DNA of 64,000 nucleotides from Acidobacteriota bacterium (GTDB lineage Bacteria; Acidobacteriota; Terriglobia; Bryobacterales; Bryobacteraceae): NCBI GenBank assembly GCA_014584705.1, contig JACTMJ010000009.1, positions 124,001 to 188,000 of the forward strand, read 5' to 3'. The position numbers and the translations under genes were made by a program. This document shows, piece after piece, positions 8,789 to 18,101 of this stretch. The number at the start of each line of letters is the position of its first letter. Positions within the stretch are counted from its first letter, which is position 1. The notes beneath the pieces are model-generated. The model was not told the origin of the DNA. It saw nothing but the letters and a program-made list of their open reading frames with translations, and made no database searches.

Positions 8789-9781
8789 CTACGGGGTCTT
8801 CACGACATCGCCGACCTTGGGCTTGCCCGCGCCGGAGAACGTGCCTACCGACGAGGATGCGTCCGCTTCCGTGATCGTCACGTCGCCCACGGCCTCGGTG
8901 ATTGCTCGAATTACCTTGCCGCTAGCGGGGTCCCGCACTTCGCGCACCTTGCGCTCCACGGTCAGCTTGTCGCCCACTTTCAGCCCGGTGCTGGTGCCCA
9001 CGTTCAGAATCAGCGTTGCACCCGCGACGTCCGCCACCAGCCCGTTCACGCTCACTACACGGGTAGGCAAAACCCCCGCTTTCTCGGCCAACTGCGTGGC
9101 GAGGTCGGTCACCGCGATGTCCGTTGCTTCTCCGATCAGCGTTTCCCGGAAATTCGAGTTGCTCATGTCGATGCCGCCGCCGCCGGAGTTCCAGCCGCCG
9201 CCGCCGGCGCCGGCGAGCGAGGCACCTTTGCGCTTCGATTCGCCGTTGCCGGTCACCGCCGCCAAAATTTCCGCCGTGTTCACGTCGATAATGCGCGCGC
9301 TAATGCCCACCACCGCTTTGGCGTTCTTCAGCTTGATGCCGCCCATCCCGAAGCCGCCCAGTGTGCGGCCGAAACCGCCCAGACCGGTGGAACTGTCGTC
9401 GCTGCCGAACTTGGTGATGCTGCCGGTGATGATGGCATCCACACCCAGGATGGCACCGATCTTCGCCGCGGATGTCGAATCGGCGCGGTCGCTGTTTGAG
9501 AAATTCTGTTCCTTTAGAACCTTATCGAGAGCGCTGCGCTCAATGAGAGAATACTTTCCCGTTGCCAGCAGTTTTTCAACCAGCAAATCGGACACGCCCT
9601 TGCCGACATCCACGTTGGCGCCGAACATACTGTGGACCCAGGTTTGCACCGTGCCGTAATCGAAATCGAGAACCGCCACGCGCTTCTTCTGTTGCGCCCC
9701 CGCGGGCACGGCGATAAGCAGGACGAGTGCCAGCATCAGGGCCGATGTGGCTGAATAGGATCGAGCGGAAAAATAACGCAT
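8789..9781 (-). CDS. CsgG-family outer-membrane/secretion protein
   Basis: 330 residues from the ATG at 9781, with AAGGAG 11 nt upstream. A signal peptide is present (residues 1-32, ending AVPAGAQ). The CsgG/curli-transport fold is recognisable: KKRVAVLDFDYG, then LVEKLLATGKYSLIERSALDKVLKEQNFSNSD and GAILGVDAIITGSITKFG. CsgG itself is a lipoprotein pore for amyloid subunits. This protein shows no lipobox cysteine, and no csgA/B/E/F genes are nearby, so it is better called CsgG-like. Glycine-rich loops (GLGGFGRTLGGFGMGG and AGAGGGGWNSGGGG) replace part of the pore region. The C-terminal about 90 residues (LILNVGTSTGLKVGDKLTVERK) resemble a small beta-barrel add-on seen in many related proteins. 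Confidence 0.85.
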   Translation of the reverse strand: MRYFSARSYSATSALMLALVLLIAVPAGAQQKKRVAVLDFDYGTVQTWVHSMFGANVDVGKGVSDLLVEKLLATGKYSLIERSALDKVLKEQNFSNSDRADSTSAAKIGAILGVDAIITGSITKFGSDDSSTGLGGFGRTLGGFGMGGIKLKNAKAVVGISARIIDVNTAEILAAVTGNGESKRKGASLAGAGGGGWNSGGGGIDMSNSNFRETLIGEATDIAVTDLATQLAEKAGVLPTRVVSVNGLVADVAGATLILNVGTSTGLKVGDKLTVERKVREVRDPASGKVIRAITEAVGDVTITEADASSSVGTFSGAGKPKVGDVVKTP

Positions 9782-10147
9782 GGACAAGAACACTCCTTCA
9801 ACGGTTAAGAGCGGAAATGGGAGCGGCGAGGCACGCGGCGCATTCAACACACTTCCTAATCATGTTAAGCGCAATAGGTTGCCCTCCAGGATCGGCCGCG
9901 GTCGCTCCCGAGTTTCCCTCTTTTGCCCCTGCCTAAATTATGGCTGGCCCCTCCGCCAAGTCAAGCGGCGCGAGGGTGGACGGTGTTCACGGCGGTAAAG
10001 CGGGAACTCAGGCCGGCATTGGGAACGCCAGAGGCGGGAGGAACGTGGGGAACTTTCGTCGGTGGAAAGCGGGACAATTCCGCGCGAGGCGGAAAGAAAA
10101 AGCCCCAGCCCTATCCGCGCGCATTGGATAGGGCTGGGGGAAGGAAA
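9782..10147. other. Intergenic region upstream of the CsgG-like gene
   Basis: This 366-bp stretch holds no credible gene. It contains the leader of the CsgG-like gene on the minus side and, at its right end, the terminator of the TonB receptor gene (10103-10139). I see no clear -35/-10 pair. Confidence 0.6.
10103..10139 (-). terminator. Rho-independent terminator of the Oar-like receptor gene
   Basis: A perfect 14-bp stem (ccccagccctatcc at 10103-10116 with ggatagggctgggg at 10126-10139) has a 9-nt loop. On the minus strand it is followed by a U-rich run (complement of 10092-10101, TTTTTCTTTCC). It lies 8 nt after the stop of the gene ending at 10148. Confidence 0.92.
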
Positions 10148-13100
10148 TTACCAGTTCAGAACCAGGCCGAGCTTCAGCCAGCGCGGAAGGTTCCGCTGCA
10201 CCGGGTTCAGCCGTCCAAAGTTCGCGTTGGTCACATCGAGCGACTGTACCCGAGAGAACCAGGGCGTGTTTGTTGCATTGATCATTTCAAAGCGGAACTG
10301 CGCCTTGATGTTCTCCCGAATCGGGAACGATTTTGCAATGGAGGCATCCAGGTTCGTGTAACCGGGTACGCGCACATCGCTGAAGCGCGACGGGAACGTA
10401 CGCAGGGTGAAGGGTTCCTGCGCCGAAACAGGCTTGTTCGTAGCCGGATCGATCCACAGGGACGTATCAAACGCGCGCTCCAGGCTCGGATTAGAGATAG
10501 CGGCACTGCCGGGCGCGATCTGGTTGGCGGTCGGGTAATCTACCGCCCATCCCTTCTGCAGTGTGCCATTCGCGTTGATTGACCAGCCGCCAAGCAGGAA
10601 ATCAACTGGAGCAGCCCAATCCGCGCCGAAAGCGCGGCCCTTGCCGAAAGGCAGTTCCCAAACTCCCGTCAGAACGAATTTCTGTGGGATGTCGATCTCA
10701 CTAGCCGGGCGCTTTTCCAGATTGCTCGCTTCCGGATCGGCGAAGTTGAAATCCTGATCGTTCAGCATCGATATCTGCTCGATCGTCTTGCCAATACCGT
10801 AGTTGGCGATGAACGTGACACCCTTCGCCATGCGCTTGGTGAGCTTCACCTGCATGCCGTTGTAGTACTGCTTTCCGATCGGCACATTCTGGTAGGCAAT
10901 GCCATTGAACTGCGGAAACGGTACCAACAGGCGTTGGCGCGTAATGGTCGCTCCGTTCAGTGCGGCATTGTTGGGAATCAGCCCGGCCATTGGGTTCGGG
11001 ACTCGCTCGTTATACCATGCCGAATCAATCGCGCCACTCGCCGTGCGCCGACCCAACAGCGAAGCCGGAATCACGTTGATGTTGTTCACATTCACTGGAA
11101 TCTTGCGGGTTTCGTTCTGGTTGTATCCAATTTCCGCAAGAATGTTACCCGGCAATTCGTACTGGATATCGAACGAATACTGGATGGAGTAGGGAAGCGG
11201 CCGGTTCAGATAGTTCACTCCGAGCGATTGGCCGAGGAAGCTGGACGCGCCGTCGGAAGCACCGATCGGTTGCAGCAGGCGGCCATTTGGCAAGTTGGAG
11301 AAAGGATTCTCCAGGCTGACCGCGGGCGTAAACCTGCCATCCGTGGAAACGACGGCATTGGAGCGCTGGCTGAAGCCGATTGCGGAACCGCTTTCGCCCT
11401 GGCCAAGATAGAACATGCCGAAGCCGCCCCGAATTGCCAGTTTGTCGCTCAGACGGTAAGCCACGCCAATGCGAGGCTGCCAATTGTTCTTGTCGGTATC
11501 GAATGCACCGCGTGGGTTACCGTTGAGGCCGGCAAACATCGGCACACCCTTGAGAGTGAGGCCGGTAACCTGACCAGCGATCGGGCTCGCGGCGGAGAAA
11601 TCCATGCCCCGCAGTTGCCGGTTGTAACGCTCGACGACCGGTGATTCATAATCCCAGCGCAGGCCAAGATTCAACGTCAATCTCGAAGTGAGCTTCCAAT
11701 CGTCGTTGAAATAGAAGGCGTAGTACTGGTTCTGGTATGCCGGTGCCATGTTGAGGTCCACGTACGCGGAAGAGGGGTAACCCAATAGGAACGTGGCAAG
11801 TTCGTTACCAGAGGTCGCACTGGCTCGCAGCGCATTCTCCTGCGTCCAGTCCTTCCCGAAAGTGTAAACACCTGAGGATGCACCTGGATTATTGTTCAGG
11901 TTGTTATAGCGGCGGAAATCCGCGCCAAACTTGAAAAAGTGAGAACCGGCTACCCAGTTCAGGTTCGGCTGCAACGAATACACATCGCTGGGTTCGTCAT
12001 GCCACACCCTGTCGGTGCCGATCGCCTGATACGAGCCCAGAGTGAATCGGGGGAACTGGAACTTTGAAAACTGGGAAACCAGCGTACTCGAGAAACCAAG
12101 TTGCGCGGGGTTGTAGTTCGCGCCGAAGCTGTTCCCGGAGCTGGTCTCCCAACGGGAGAGGCCCGCTCTCAAGTCAAAGGTCAGCGTGGGGGAAAGAGTT
12201 GAGGTCCAGTCAAACGCCCAGTTGCGGCCGTTTCGAATCAGCGGTGCGTTGCCGGTTGGCTCGGCTGCGTTCGATCCGTTCCAGACCAGGCCCCGGTATT
12301 CGGAGAAGGGATTCTGCGAGTACTTGAAGTAAACGCGGTTCGTGTCGGTCACGTTGTAGTCGATGCGCCCGCTCCACTGGTCCATATCGGCAACCCAGCG
12401 GGAGGGGTAAATGTAGTTGTCAATGTGTGCCGGTCCGTCTCCGGCGGAGGTTGGCATCGGGTAGAAACCCAGTACGTTCTTGGTCACCGGGTTGATGCGG
12501 GAGGCGGGAATGATATTTCCCGCGAACTGCGTGCGCAGTCCGTTCGAAGCCGTGGTTAGAGGATCGTAAATCCCGATTGCCGCGCCTTGCGCGCTTTGCA
12601 GGCTCGAAAAATTACCGGTCCGCCATTCGGCTAGCGGAAAGGATGCCGTTCCCGGGTCCGCGGAACGCTGCCGCATTGCTTCATACGAAAGAGTCCAGAA
12701 GAGCCGGTTGCGTCCGTCGAAGAACTTGGGGATGAAAACCGGCCCGCTGAGGGCGAAACCATACGTGTTTACATTCATTGGCGGCTTTTTCACGCCACCC
12801 TTGTTCAATTCGAACTGGTTCGCGTTCAAGTCGTCCGCCTGGAAATACTCGAACAGCGAGCCGTGAAAATCGTTGCTGCCGCCCTTGGTGACGATGCTCA
12901 CCGTGCCGCCGCCGGTGCGCCCGTAGGTTGCATCGTAGCTGTTCGTGATTACCTTGAACTCCTGGATGGTCTCGATGGTCGGCGAAGAAATGACGTTGCC
13001 GCCGGACCGTGCATTCGTGATGCCGTCCAGCAGAATTTCGTTCTGCTTGTTGAGACCGCCATTCACGGAGAAGTTCGAGTTCCCGGCCGTATCGAAGGCG

Positions 13101-13636
13101 CGCAGGAACCGCCAGTCGCCCTTCTTGACGACACCGGCAGCCGCCCACGCAAGCTGCATCGCGTTCCGTCCCTGCGTGGGGACATCCGCGATCAAGGCAT
13201 TGTTAATCGTCTGCGACCGCGAAGCCGTCTCCGATTCGATCATCGACACGCTGTCGGTAACGGTGACGCTCTCGGTGACTTCACCCAGCTTCAGTTGTAC
13301 GTCCACGCGGGCACGATCCTGCATCTGCAGGACAATGCTGGGGCGCACATACTGGCTGAAACCGGGGAACGTGACCGTCATCTTGTACTCGCCCGGCTGG
13401 AGGAGCGGCGTGACGTAGTTACCGGATGCGTTGGTCACAGTTTCCACGGTCGTGTTCTGTTGCAGGTTTGTGACCGCCACTTTCGCGCCGGAAACGGCTG
13501 CTCCAGAGGCGTCTTGCACGATTCCCGTGATACTCGCACGGACTTCCTGAGCGGAGACCGCAAGGCCCCCCATCAGAATGGCGAGAGTGGCCATCACGGC
13601 CGTTCGAAATATCCAACTTTCGAATAATCTCTTCAT
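10148..13636 (-). CDS. Oar-like TonB-dependent receptor with carboxypeptidase-regulatory N-terminal domain
   Basis: 1162 residues from the ATG at 13636, with GGGAG about 10 nt upstream. A signal peptide (about 1-35, ending VSAQ) is followed by a carboxypeptidase-regulatory-like beta-sandwich (about 37-120, ASITGIVQDASGAAVSGA). A plug domain comes next (ALIADVPTQGRNAMQLAWAA to FKVITNSYDATYGRTGGG), then a very large outer-membrane beta-barrel ending in the aromatic LGLVLNW. This is the classic layout of the huge acidobacterial family of Oar-like or 'TonB-dependent receptor plug' proteins, thought to import oligosaccharides or other large solutes. Two sulfatase genes lie just upstream on the same strand, which suggests uptake of products from sulfated glycans; that link is inference. 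Confidence 0.92.
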   Translation of the reverse strand: MKRLFESWIFRTAVMATLAILMGGLAVSAQEVRASITGIVQDASGAAVSGAKVAVTNLQQNTTVETVTNASGNYVTPLLQPGEYKMTVTFPGFSQYVRPSIVLQMQDRARVDVQLKLGEVTESVTVTDSVSMIESETASRSQTINNALIADVPTQGRNAMQLAWAAAGVVKKGDWRFLRAFDTAGNSNFSVNGGLNKQNEILLDGITNARSGGNVISSPTIETIQEFKVITNSYDATYGRTGGGTVSIVTKGGSNDFHGSLFEYFQADDLNANQFELNKGGVKKPPMNVNTYGFALSGPVFIPKFFDGRNRLFWTLSYEAMRQRSADPGTASFPLAEWRTGNFSSLQSAQGAAIGIYDPLTTASNGLRTQFAGNIIPASRINPVTKNVLGFYPMPTSAGDGPAHIDNYIYPSRWVADMDQWSGRIDYNVTDTNRVYFKYSQNPFSEYRGLVWNGSNAAEPTGNAPLIRNGRNWAFDWTSTLSPTLTFDLRAGLSRWETSSGNSFGANYNPAQLGFSSTLVSQFSKFQFPRFTLGSYQAIGTDRVWHDEPSDVYSLQPNLNWVAGSHFFKFGADFRRYNNLNNNPGASSGVYTFGKDWTQENALRASATSGNELATFLLGYPSSAYVDLNMAPAYQNQYYAFYFNDDWKLTSRLTLNLGLRWDYESPVVERYNRQLRGMDFSAASPIAGQVTGLTLKGVPMFAGLNGNPRGAFDTDKNNWQPRIGVAYRLSDKLAIRGGFGMFYLGQGESGSAIGFSQRSNAVVSTDGRFTPAVSLENPFSNLPNGRLLQPIGASDGASSFLGQSLGVNYLNRPLPYSIQYSFDIQYELPGNILAEIGYNQNETRKIPVNVNNINVIPASLLGRRTASGAIDSAWYNERVPNPMAGLIPNNAALNGATITRQRLLVPFPQFNGIAYQNVPIGKQYYNGMQVKLTKRMAKGVTFIANYGIGKTIEQISMLNDQDFNFADPEASNLEKRPASEIDIPQKFVLTGVWELPFGKGRAFGADWAAPVDFLLGGWSINANGTLQKGWAVDYPTANQIAPGSAAISNPSLERAFDTSLWIDPATNKPVSAQEPFTLRTFPSRFSDVRVPGYTNLDASIAKSFPIRENIKAQFRFEMINATNTPWFSRVQSLDVTNANFGRLNPVQRNLPRWLKLGLVLNW

Positions 13637-13731
13637 AGAAAGAAACTCCCAACTGATTGCTCTCGAATGAGCGAGGCCCTCTCCAAAATGGAAAGACCTG
13701 TGTCGTAAGCGTATCACTATTTTTTGGAATT

Positions 13732-13756
13732 TGCACTCAAAGTTGAATTGAGTGCA
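13732..13756. promoter_or_regulatory. 9-bp inverted repeat upstream of the Oar-like receptor
   Basis: tgcactcaa (13732-13740) and ttgagtgca (13748-13756) are perfect inverted copies 7 nt apart, in the AT-rich stretch about 100 bp before the receptor start. On the minus strand the proximal arm contains TTGAGT, a possible -35. The site could be an operator; no T-run follows, so it is not a terminator. Confidence 0.4.
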
Positions 13757-13782
13757 TGAGTGTTTCAGTTTTTTGTGAAACG

Positions 13783-15543
13783 CTATACTTTTCGGACTGT
13801 CGCGTAGAAGGCACCGCTCAGGTCAGTCCCCTTTTCATCCTGGAACCATGCCTGCATGAACGTCCGAGTGCCCTTTGTCAGTTTAACCCGGGCTACGGCT
13901 TGCGTGTCCGTGGGCTTGGTTCTAACTGTACGCTCCTGGTCCGCAATCGTTAGCCGCGCGGCGGCGATGGGCAGGGCCTTCCCGCCAGGAATCGTTCCAT
14001 ACGTCATCTTCTGAGGCTCGCGGCCCGCCGTCAGAGGCGAGCGGAGCCAGGGCGGCCAGCGGGAAAGCGTGATTTCATAATCTCCGTCGGATTCGACGAA
14101 AATCGACCACGGTCCTCCCCTCGGGCCTCCGTCCGCATCGGAAACATTCTTCTGGTTGTCGCAATAGACGTCGCACCAGTCCGAACTCGAGAGTTCCACC
14201 GGGTTCTCCGCCGCCGCGCCGATGCTGATGGGCAGAAAATCGTTCATCACGTCGCCCAGCCCCCGCCACCAGCTCTCGTAGTAGTCGCGAAGCCGTTTCA
14301 CCACGTCGCCGTGCTCGGCTGCCACATTCTTCGCCTGTCCCGGATCCTTCGCGATATCGTAAAGCTCCTCGCCATGCACAAGCCGCCATTTGTTCCAAAT
14401 GACGCAGCATTCCCATTTCACGAGCTTGGCCCGGCTGTACTGTACCACCATGGTGCGATCCGGCAATGTCTTCGCGGTGCGGCGCAGCAGCGGCGCCAGG
14501 CTGCGTCCGTCGAAACGCGCTTTAGCGGGCGTGGGCAACTCGCACAGATCAATCAGCGTGGGCAGGACGTCCTGCACCTGGGCGGGCACGTCGATATCCG
14601 TGGCCACGGCGAACTTTCCGGCTGGCCAACTCACCCAGCAGGGCACCCGATGCCCCCCCTCATAGAAAGCCGTCTTTCGCCCGCGCATTCCCGCATTGAA
14701 GTAGTTCACTCCGCCAGTACCCCCGTTGTCGGTCATCAAAACCACGATCGTGTTCTCGCGCAGACCGGTCTCGCGGAGGAAGGCCTGGAGCTTGCCGATA
14801 TTCTCGTCAAGATTCGCGATCATCCCGAAGAATTTCGCCGGCATGCCCTCCTTCTCATAAGGCGCGGAGTACTTCGGATCCACCCACGCGGGGCCGTGCG
14901 GCACATTGGTGGGGATATAGGCGAAGAACGGCTGTTTCGCGGCGCTGCGTTCCCGCATCCAGTGCATCGCCTGGGAGAACCAGAAGTCGGTGCAGTAGCC
15001 GGAAAACGGCTTCGATACTCCCTGGTCCCGGTAGTGGCCATTGTAGTAGTCGTTGTCGAACTCCGGCGCGGAACTCAGGCCGTACCCGCGAAAGTAGACC
15101 GCGCGCTGGAATCCGCGATCCATCGGCCGGTAGGGGTAGTTGTCTCCCAGGTGCCACTTTCCGAACAGCCCGGTTCCATAACCTCCGCCGGCGAAGGCGT
15201 TGGCCATCGTTGGCAGATCCCGCTTGAGCACCGCGCGCCCGCCGGTGACAGAGGTAGCGCGATTCCGGCAGGCATCCTGGCCGGAGAGCAATTGTCCGCG
15301 TGTGGGCGTACACATCGGTGCGGCGTGAAAATCCGTGAACCGGACACTCTCGCCGTGCAGACGGTCGAGATTGGGCGTTTTCAGCCCCGGATTCCCCTGG
15401 CAGGAAAAGTCTCCGTAGCCCTGGTCGTCGGTAAGAATGACGATCACGTTCGGCCGGCTGGCGGCGCGAAGCGGAGCCGCAGCGGCCATTAGCGGACCCA
15501 GTGCGGCCAGGCGGAGGAAGTCACGACGGGTAGTGGCTGGCAT
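13783..15543 (-). CDS. Tat-exported arylsulfatase (S1 family)
   Basis: 586 residues starting MPATTRRDFLRLAALG, a Tat signal, with GGAG before the ATG. The sulfatase signature is C78-T-P-T-R82, where the cysteine must be converted to formylglycine; metal ligands appear in ILTDDQGYGD (D39, D40) and later VVLMTDNGG. The catalytic lysine region FGKWHLG is intact. The C-terminal third contains a longer beta-rich segment typical of arylsulfatase A-like enzymes of glycan degraders. No formylglycine-generating enzyme is in the window, so maturation must come from elsewhere. The next gene upstream is a second sulfatase, and an Oar-like receptor follows, so the three probably serve one substrate class. 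Confidence 0.93.
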   Translation of the reverse strand: MPATTRRDFLRLAALGPLMAAAAPLRAASRPNVIVILTDDQGYGDFSCQGNPGLKTPNLDRLHGESVRFTDFHAAPMCTPTRGQLLSGQDACRNRATSVTGGRAVLKRDLPTMANAFAGGGYGTGLFGKWHLGDNYPYRPMDRGFQRAVYFRGYGLSSAPEFDNDYYNGHYRDQGVSKPFSGYCTDFWFSQAMHWMRERSAAKQPFFAYIPTNVPHGPAWVDPKYSAPYEKEGMPAKFFGMIANLDENIGKLQAFLRETGLRENTIVVLMTDNGGTGGVNYFNAGMRGRKTAFYEGGHRVPCWVSWPAGKFAVATDIDVPAQVQDVLPTLIDLCELPTPAKARFDGRSLAPLLRRTAKTLPDRTMVVQYSRAKLVKWECCVIWNKWRLVHGEELYDIAKDPGQAKNVAAEHGDVVKRLRDYYESWWRGLGDVMNDFLPISIGAAAENPVELSSSDWCDVYCDNQKNVSDADGGPRGGPWSIFVESDGDYEITLSRWPPWLRSPLTAGREPQKMTYGTIPGGKALPIAAARLTIADQERTVRTKPTDTQAVARVKLTKGTRTFMQAWFQDEKGTDLSGAFYATVRKV

Positions 15544-15637
15544 GAGCAGTCTCCTTCAACAACACGGAAAGTCTGGTTTGACCCCGCCATTCTATGCAGA
15601 ATCCCGGAATGCGGCAACCGGCCTTCTGGCCCCCGGC

Positions 15638-17062
15638 TTAGCCCTTCCCGAACGCCCGTTCCAGCCCATACGCACGGGCAAGAGCGCGATGCCTTTCGAG
15701 TTCATTTTCCCAGCGTGGTTTTCCCGCCAGATTCGCGAACTCGCCGGAATCCGCCACATGGTCGTAGAGTTCCTCGCCGCCCCCCAGGCCATGCCAGACG
15801 TTATATCGGAATCGTGCCGTCCGTACGGAAAGGCCGCGAATTCCTTCGAACGCAATCTGCGTGAACGCAGCCTCCTTGAATGTACGCTCCGGCCGCTCCA
15901 GCAGTGGTTTCAAGCTGTGCCCTTCGATTTCGGAGGGGGCCTTCAGGCCGCACAGATCGGCCAGCGTCGGGTATAGATCCACCAGTTCCACCAGCGCCCG
16001 GCTCCGCTTTCCGTTGCCCGGCAGCCCCGGCGCGCGGATAATCAGAGGCACACCCGCCACTTCCTCCATGAGTGTCATCTTCTGCCAGTGCGTGTGCTCG
16101 CCCAGGCTCCACCCGTGATCTCCCCAAAAGACGATGATCGTGTTCTCCGCCAGGCCCATCTTTTCCAGCCCGTCGAGCACACGGCCCGCCTGCTCATCCA
16201 TGAAGGAAGTGGCGGCATAGTAGCCGCGCCGCGTTTCGCGCATCCCCTTCTCGCTCAGCCTTCCTCCCTTGTGTTGCTCCATATCCCACCACAGATAGGG
16301 CCGCACTCCTTTGGACGCCGCCGGAATGTCGTCGAGATCGTCAGGAGGGTTCCGGGCCAGCGGAATCCGGTCCAGTGGATAGAGGTCGAAGAACTTGCCC
16401 GGCGCCACAAAGGGCAGGTGCGGCCGCACCAATCCCAGCGCCAGGAAGAAGGGATCTTTTCGGTTGGATTCGAGGAATGCGAGAGCCCGGTCCGCCGCAT
16501 TGCTATCGGATTGGCCCCGCCCGTCCACAGTCCGCACCCATTCCATCCCCGAGGAACTCCCGCGCCCGCTCTCGCCACCCTCCGCCGGGCTCTTCTGCTC
16601 TGGACCACCCGGGGATGTCGACACATTCCAGGAAGGTGGATCCTGAAAGCGGTTGAGCGTCACTTCCTTGGGTACGTTCATGTGGTACATCTTGCCTTCG
16701 CGCACGGCCCACCAGCCGTTGTTCTTGAACAGTTGCGGCAGGGTAACGGCATCGGGCAGGGCATCGCGGAAGTCGATATTGTTTCCAAGCACCCTCGTGT
16801 TGTCGGGTCGGCGTCCGGTCAGCAAAGACGCCCGCGACGGGCCGCAAAGCGGGAACTGGCAGTACGCCCTTTCAAAAAGCACGCCACGTTCCGCCAGCCG
16901 GTCAAGGTTCGGCGATTTCACCAGCGGATGCCCATAGCAGCCGAGACCTGTATTCAGATCGTCCGCCGCGATAAACAGCACATTCGGCTTCCTGCCCGAT
17001 TGCGCGAATCCCGGCGCGGCGAGCGCCGAAGCCAGAAATGCTCTGCGCGTGAATGTTTGCAC
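15638..17062 (-). CDS. Exported sulfatase, iduronate-2-sulfatase/choline-sulfatase-like (S1)
   Basis: 474 residues from a GTG at 17062, with GAGGA about 9 nt upstream. The N-terminus TRRAFLASALAAPGFAQ is a Tat-like signal. The active-site motif is C73-G-P-S-R77 and the metal-binding strand reads FIAADDLNTGLGCYG; the second metal site is in FWGDHGWSLGEH. This wording (CGPSR, GDHGWSLGEH) is characteristic of iduronate-2-sulfatase-like members. The cysteine form again requires formylglycine generation. The gene is 94 bp upstream of the other sulfatase, in the same direction. Confidence 0.93.
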   Translation of the reverse strand: MQTFTRRAFLASALAAPGFAQSGRKPNVLFIAADDLNTGLGCYGHPLVKSPNLDRLAERGVLFERAYCQFPLCGPSRASLLTGRRPDNTRVLGNNIDFRDALPDAVTLPQLFKNNGWWAVREGKMYHMNVPKEVTLNRFQDPPSWNVSTSPGGPEQKSPAEGGESGRGSSSGMEWVRTVDGRGQSDSNAADRALAFLESNRKDPFFLALGLVRPHLPFVAPGKFFDLYPLDRIPLARNPPDDLDDIPAASKGVRPYLWWDMEQHKGGRLSEKGMRETRRGYYAATSFMDEQAGRVLDGLEKMGLAENTIIVFWGDHGWSLGEHTHWQKMTLMEEVAGVPLIIRAPGLPGNGKRSRALVELVDLYPTLADLCGLKAPSEIEGHSLKPLLERPERTFKEAAFTQIAFEGIRGLSVRTARFRYNVWHGLGGGEELYDHVADSGEFANLAGKPRWENELERHRALARAYGLERAFGKG

Positions 17063-17183
17063 GTGCGTGTCCTCTTGAATTGGAATGCGAAGCCGAGATC
17101 CTATCGCATTCCATCGAGGAATTCACCGCGCATCCGCATCGGTCGCGGTACGATAGTCGGGGAAAAGAGGCCTGACCTTCACC

Positions 17184-17993
17184 GTGTCCGATTCAAACGC
17201 CCCCACCGCAAACCCGCCCGCGCTGGATGCCGCCAGCCGATATTGGCAGACCGCCATGGACTTGCTTGGCAAGCTCCGCGAGAACGAATCCGCCAACATC
17301 GATGCCGCCGCTACAGTTTGCGCGGAACGCATCGCCAAAGGCGGCTTGGTGTTCCTATTCGGAAACGGCCATTCCCGCATGATGTGCGAAGAGATGACGC
17401 CGCGCCAGGGCTGCTTCGTGGGGTTCGTCGCTTTCGTGGAGTTGGCGCTGTCGAACCACGCCTCGATTGTCGGCGCGAACGGTCTGCGCGCGCCGCTCTA
17501 CCTCGAGAAATACGAGGGCTATTCGAAAGAGCTCCTGAAGAGCTTCCGCTTCGGCCCGAACGACGCCTTCATCGTCATTTCGACAAGCGGCATCCGCCCG
17601 GTGATTGTGGAGATGGCGGCGGGCGCTCAGGAGCGCGGACTCCCCGTCATCGCTGTTGTTTCGCGCAAGCACTGCGAGAACTCTCCCCCCGCGCACTCCT
17701 CCGGCAAGAAACTCATCGACGTGGCCGACATCATCATTGACAATCAGTGCCCGCCCGGTGACTGCGTGGTGGAGTTGGATGGTCTCGATTGGCGCACCGG
17801 CCCCGTATCCACCGTCACCGGAGGCATGATCATCAACATGCTGCGCTGCGCGACGGCGGAAAAGCTGCTCGCACTGGGGCACAAGCCCATCCTGCTCCCC
17901 AGCCATCAGTTTGTCGGCAACCAGAGCGCGGCGGACCAGTTGGAGGCTTTCTATGAGGGATACCGGAAGAGCCTGAAGCACCTGTACGAGTAA
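17184..17993 (+). CDS. SIS-domain sugar-phosphate-binding protein (UPF0309-like)
   Basis: 269 residues from a GTG at 17184. The SIS (sugar isomerase) fold is clear: GGLVFLFGNGHSRMMCEEM for the first phosphate-binding loop and AFIVISTSGIRPVIVEMAAGAQERGLPVIAVVSRKHCE for the S-x-S-G-type second strand. The middle part resembles the UPF0309 group of single-SIS proteins, whose members sit near amino-sugar catabolic genes; the reaction is unknown. There is no export signal. The gene is divergent from the sulfatases, with 121 bp between starts. It converges with the LacD-like aldolase over a shared terminator, so it may act on sugars released by the exported enzymes. Confidence 0.85.
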   Translation: MSDSNAPTANPPALDAASRYWQTAMDLLGKLRENESANIDAAATVCAERIAKGGLVFLFGNGHSRMMCEEMTPRQGCFVGFVAFVELALSNHASIVGANGLRAPLYLEKYEGYSKELLKSFRFGPNDAFIVISTSGIRPVIVEMAAGAQERGLPVIAVVSRKHCENSPPAHSSGKKLIDVADIIIDNQCPPGDCVVELDGLDWRTGPVSTVTGGMIINMLRCATAEKLLALGHKPILLPSHQFVGNQSAADQLEAFYEGYRKSLKHLYE

Positions 17994-18049
17994 CTGCACC
18001 CCCGGCACCGCCCAGCGAGATCCCGCGACCCACTCAGCCGCAATGCAAA

Positions 18050-18071
18050 AAGGGGCGGTTTCCCGCCCCTT
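18050..18071. terminator. Bidirectional terminator between SIS protein and LacD-like genes
   Basis: aaggggcgg (18050-18058) pairs perfectly with ccgcccctt (18063-18071) around a tttc loop, with A-rich flank on the left and T-rich flank on the right. It lies between two convergent stops. Confidence 0.85.
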
Positions 18072-18101
18072 CTCGCGCTAACGTGGAGTGACTCCGGCCG
18101 C

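Noticed and set aside
13763-13783. Short gtttca...tgaaac inverted repeat downstream of the first sulfatase gene as a terminator
   Set aside because: Only a 6-bp stem with an 8-nt loop and no U-run.
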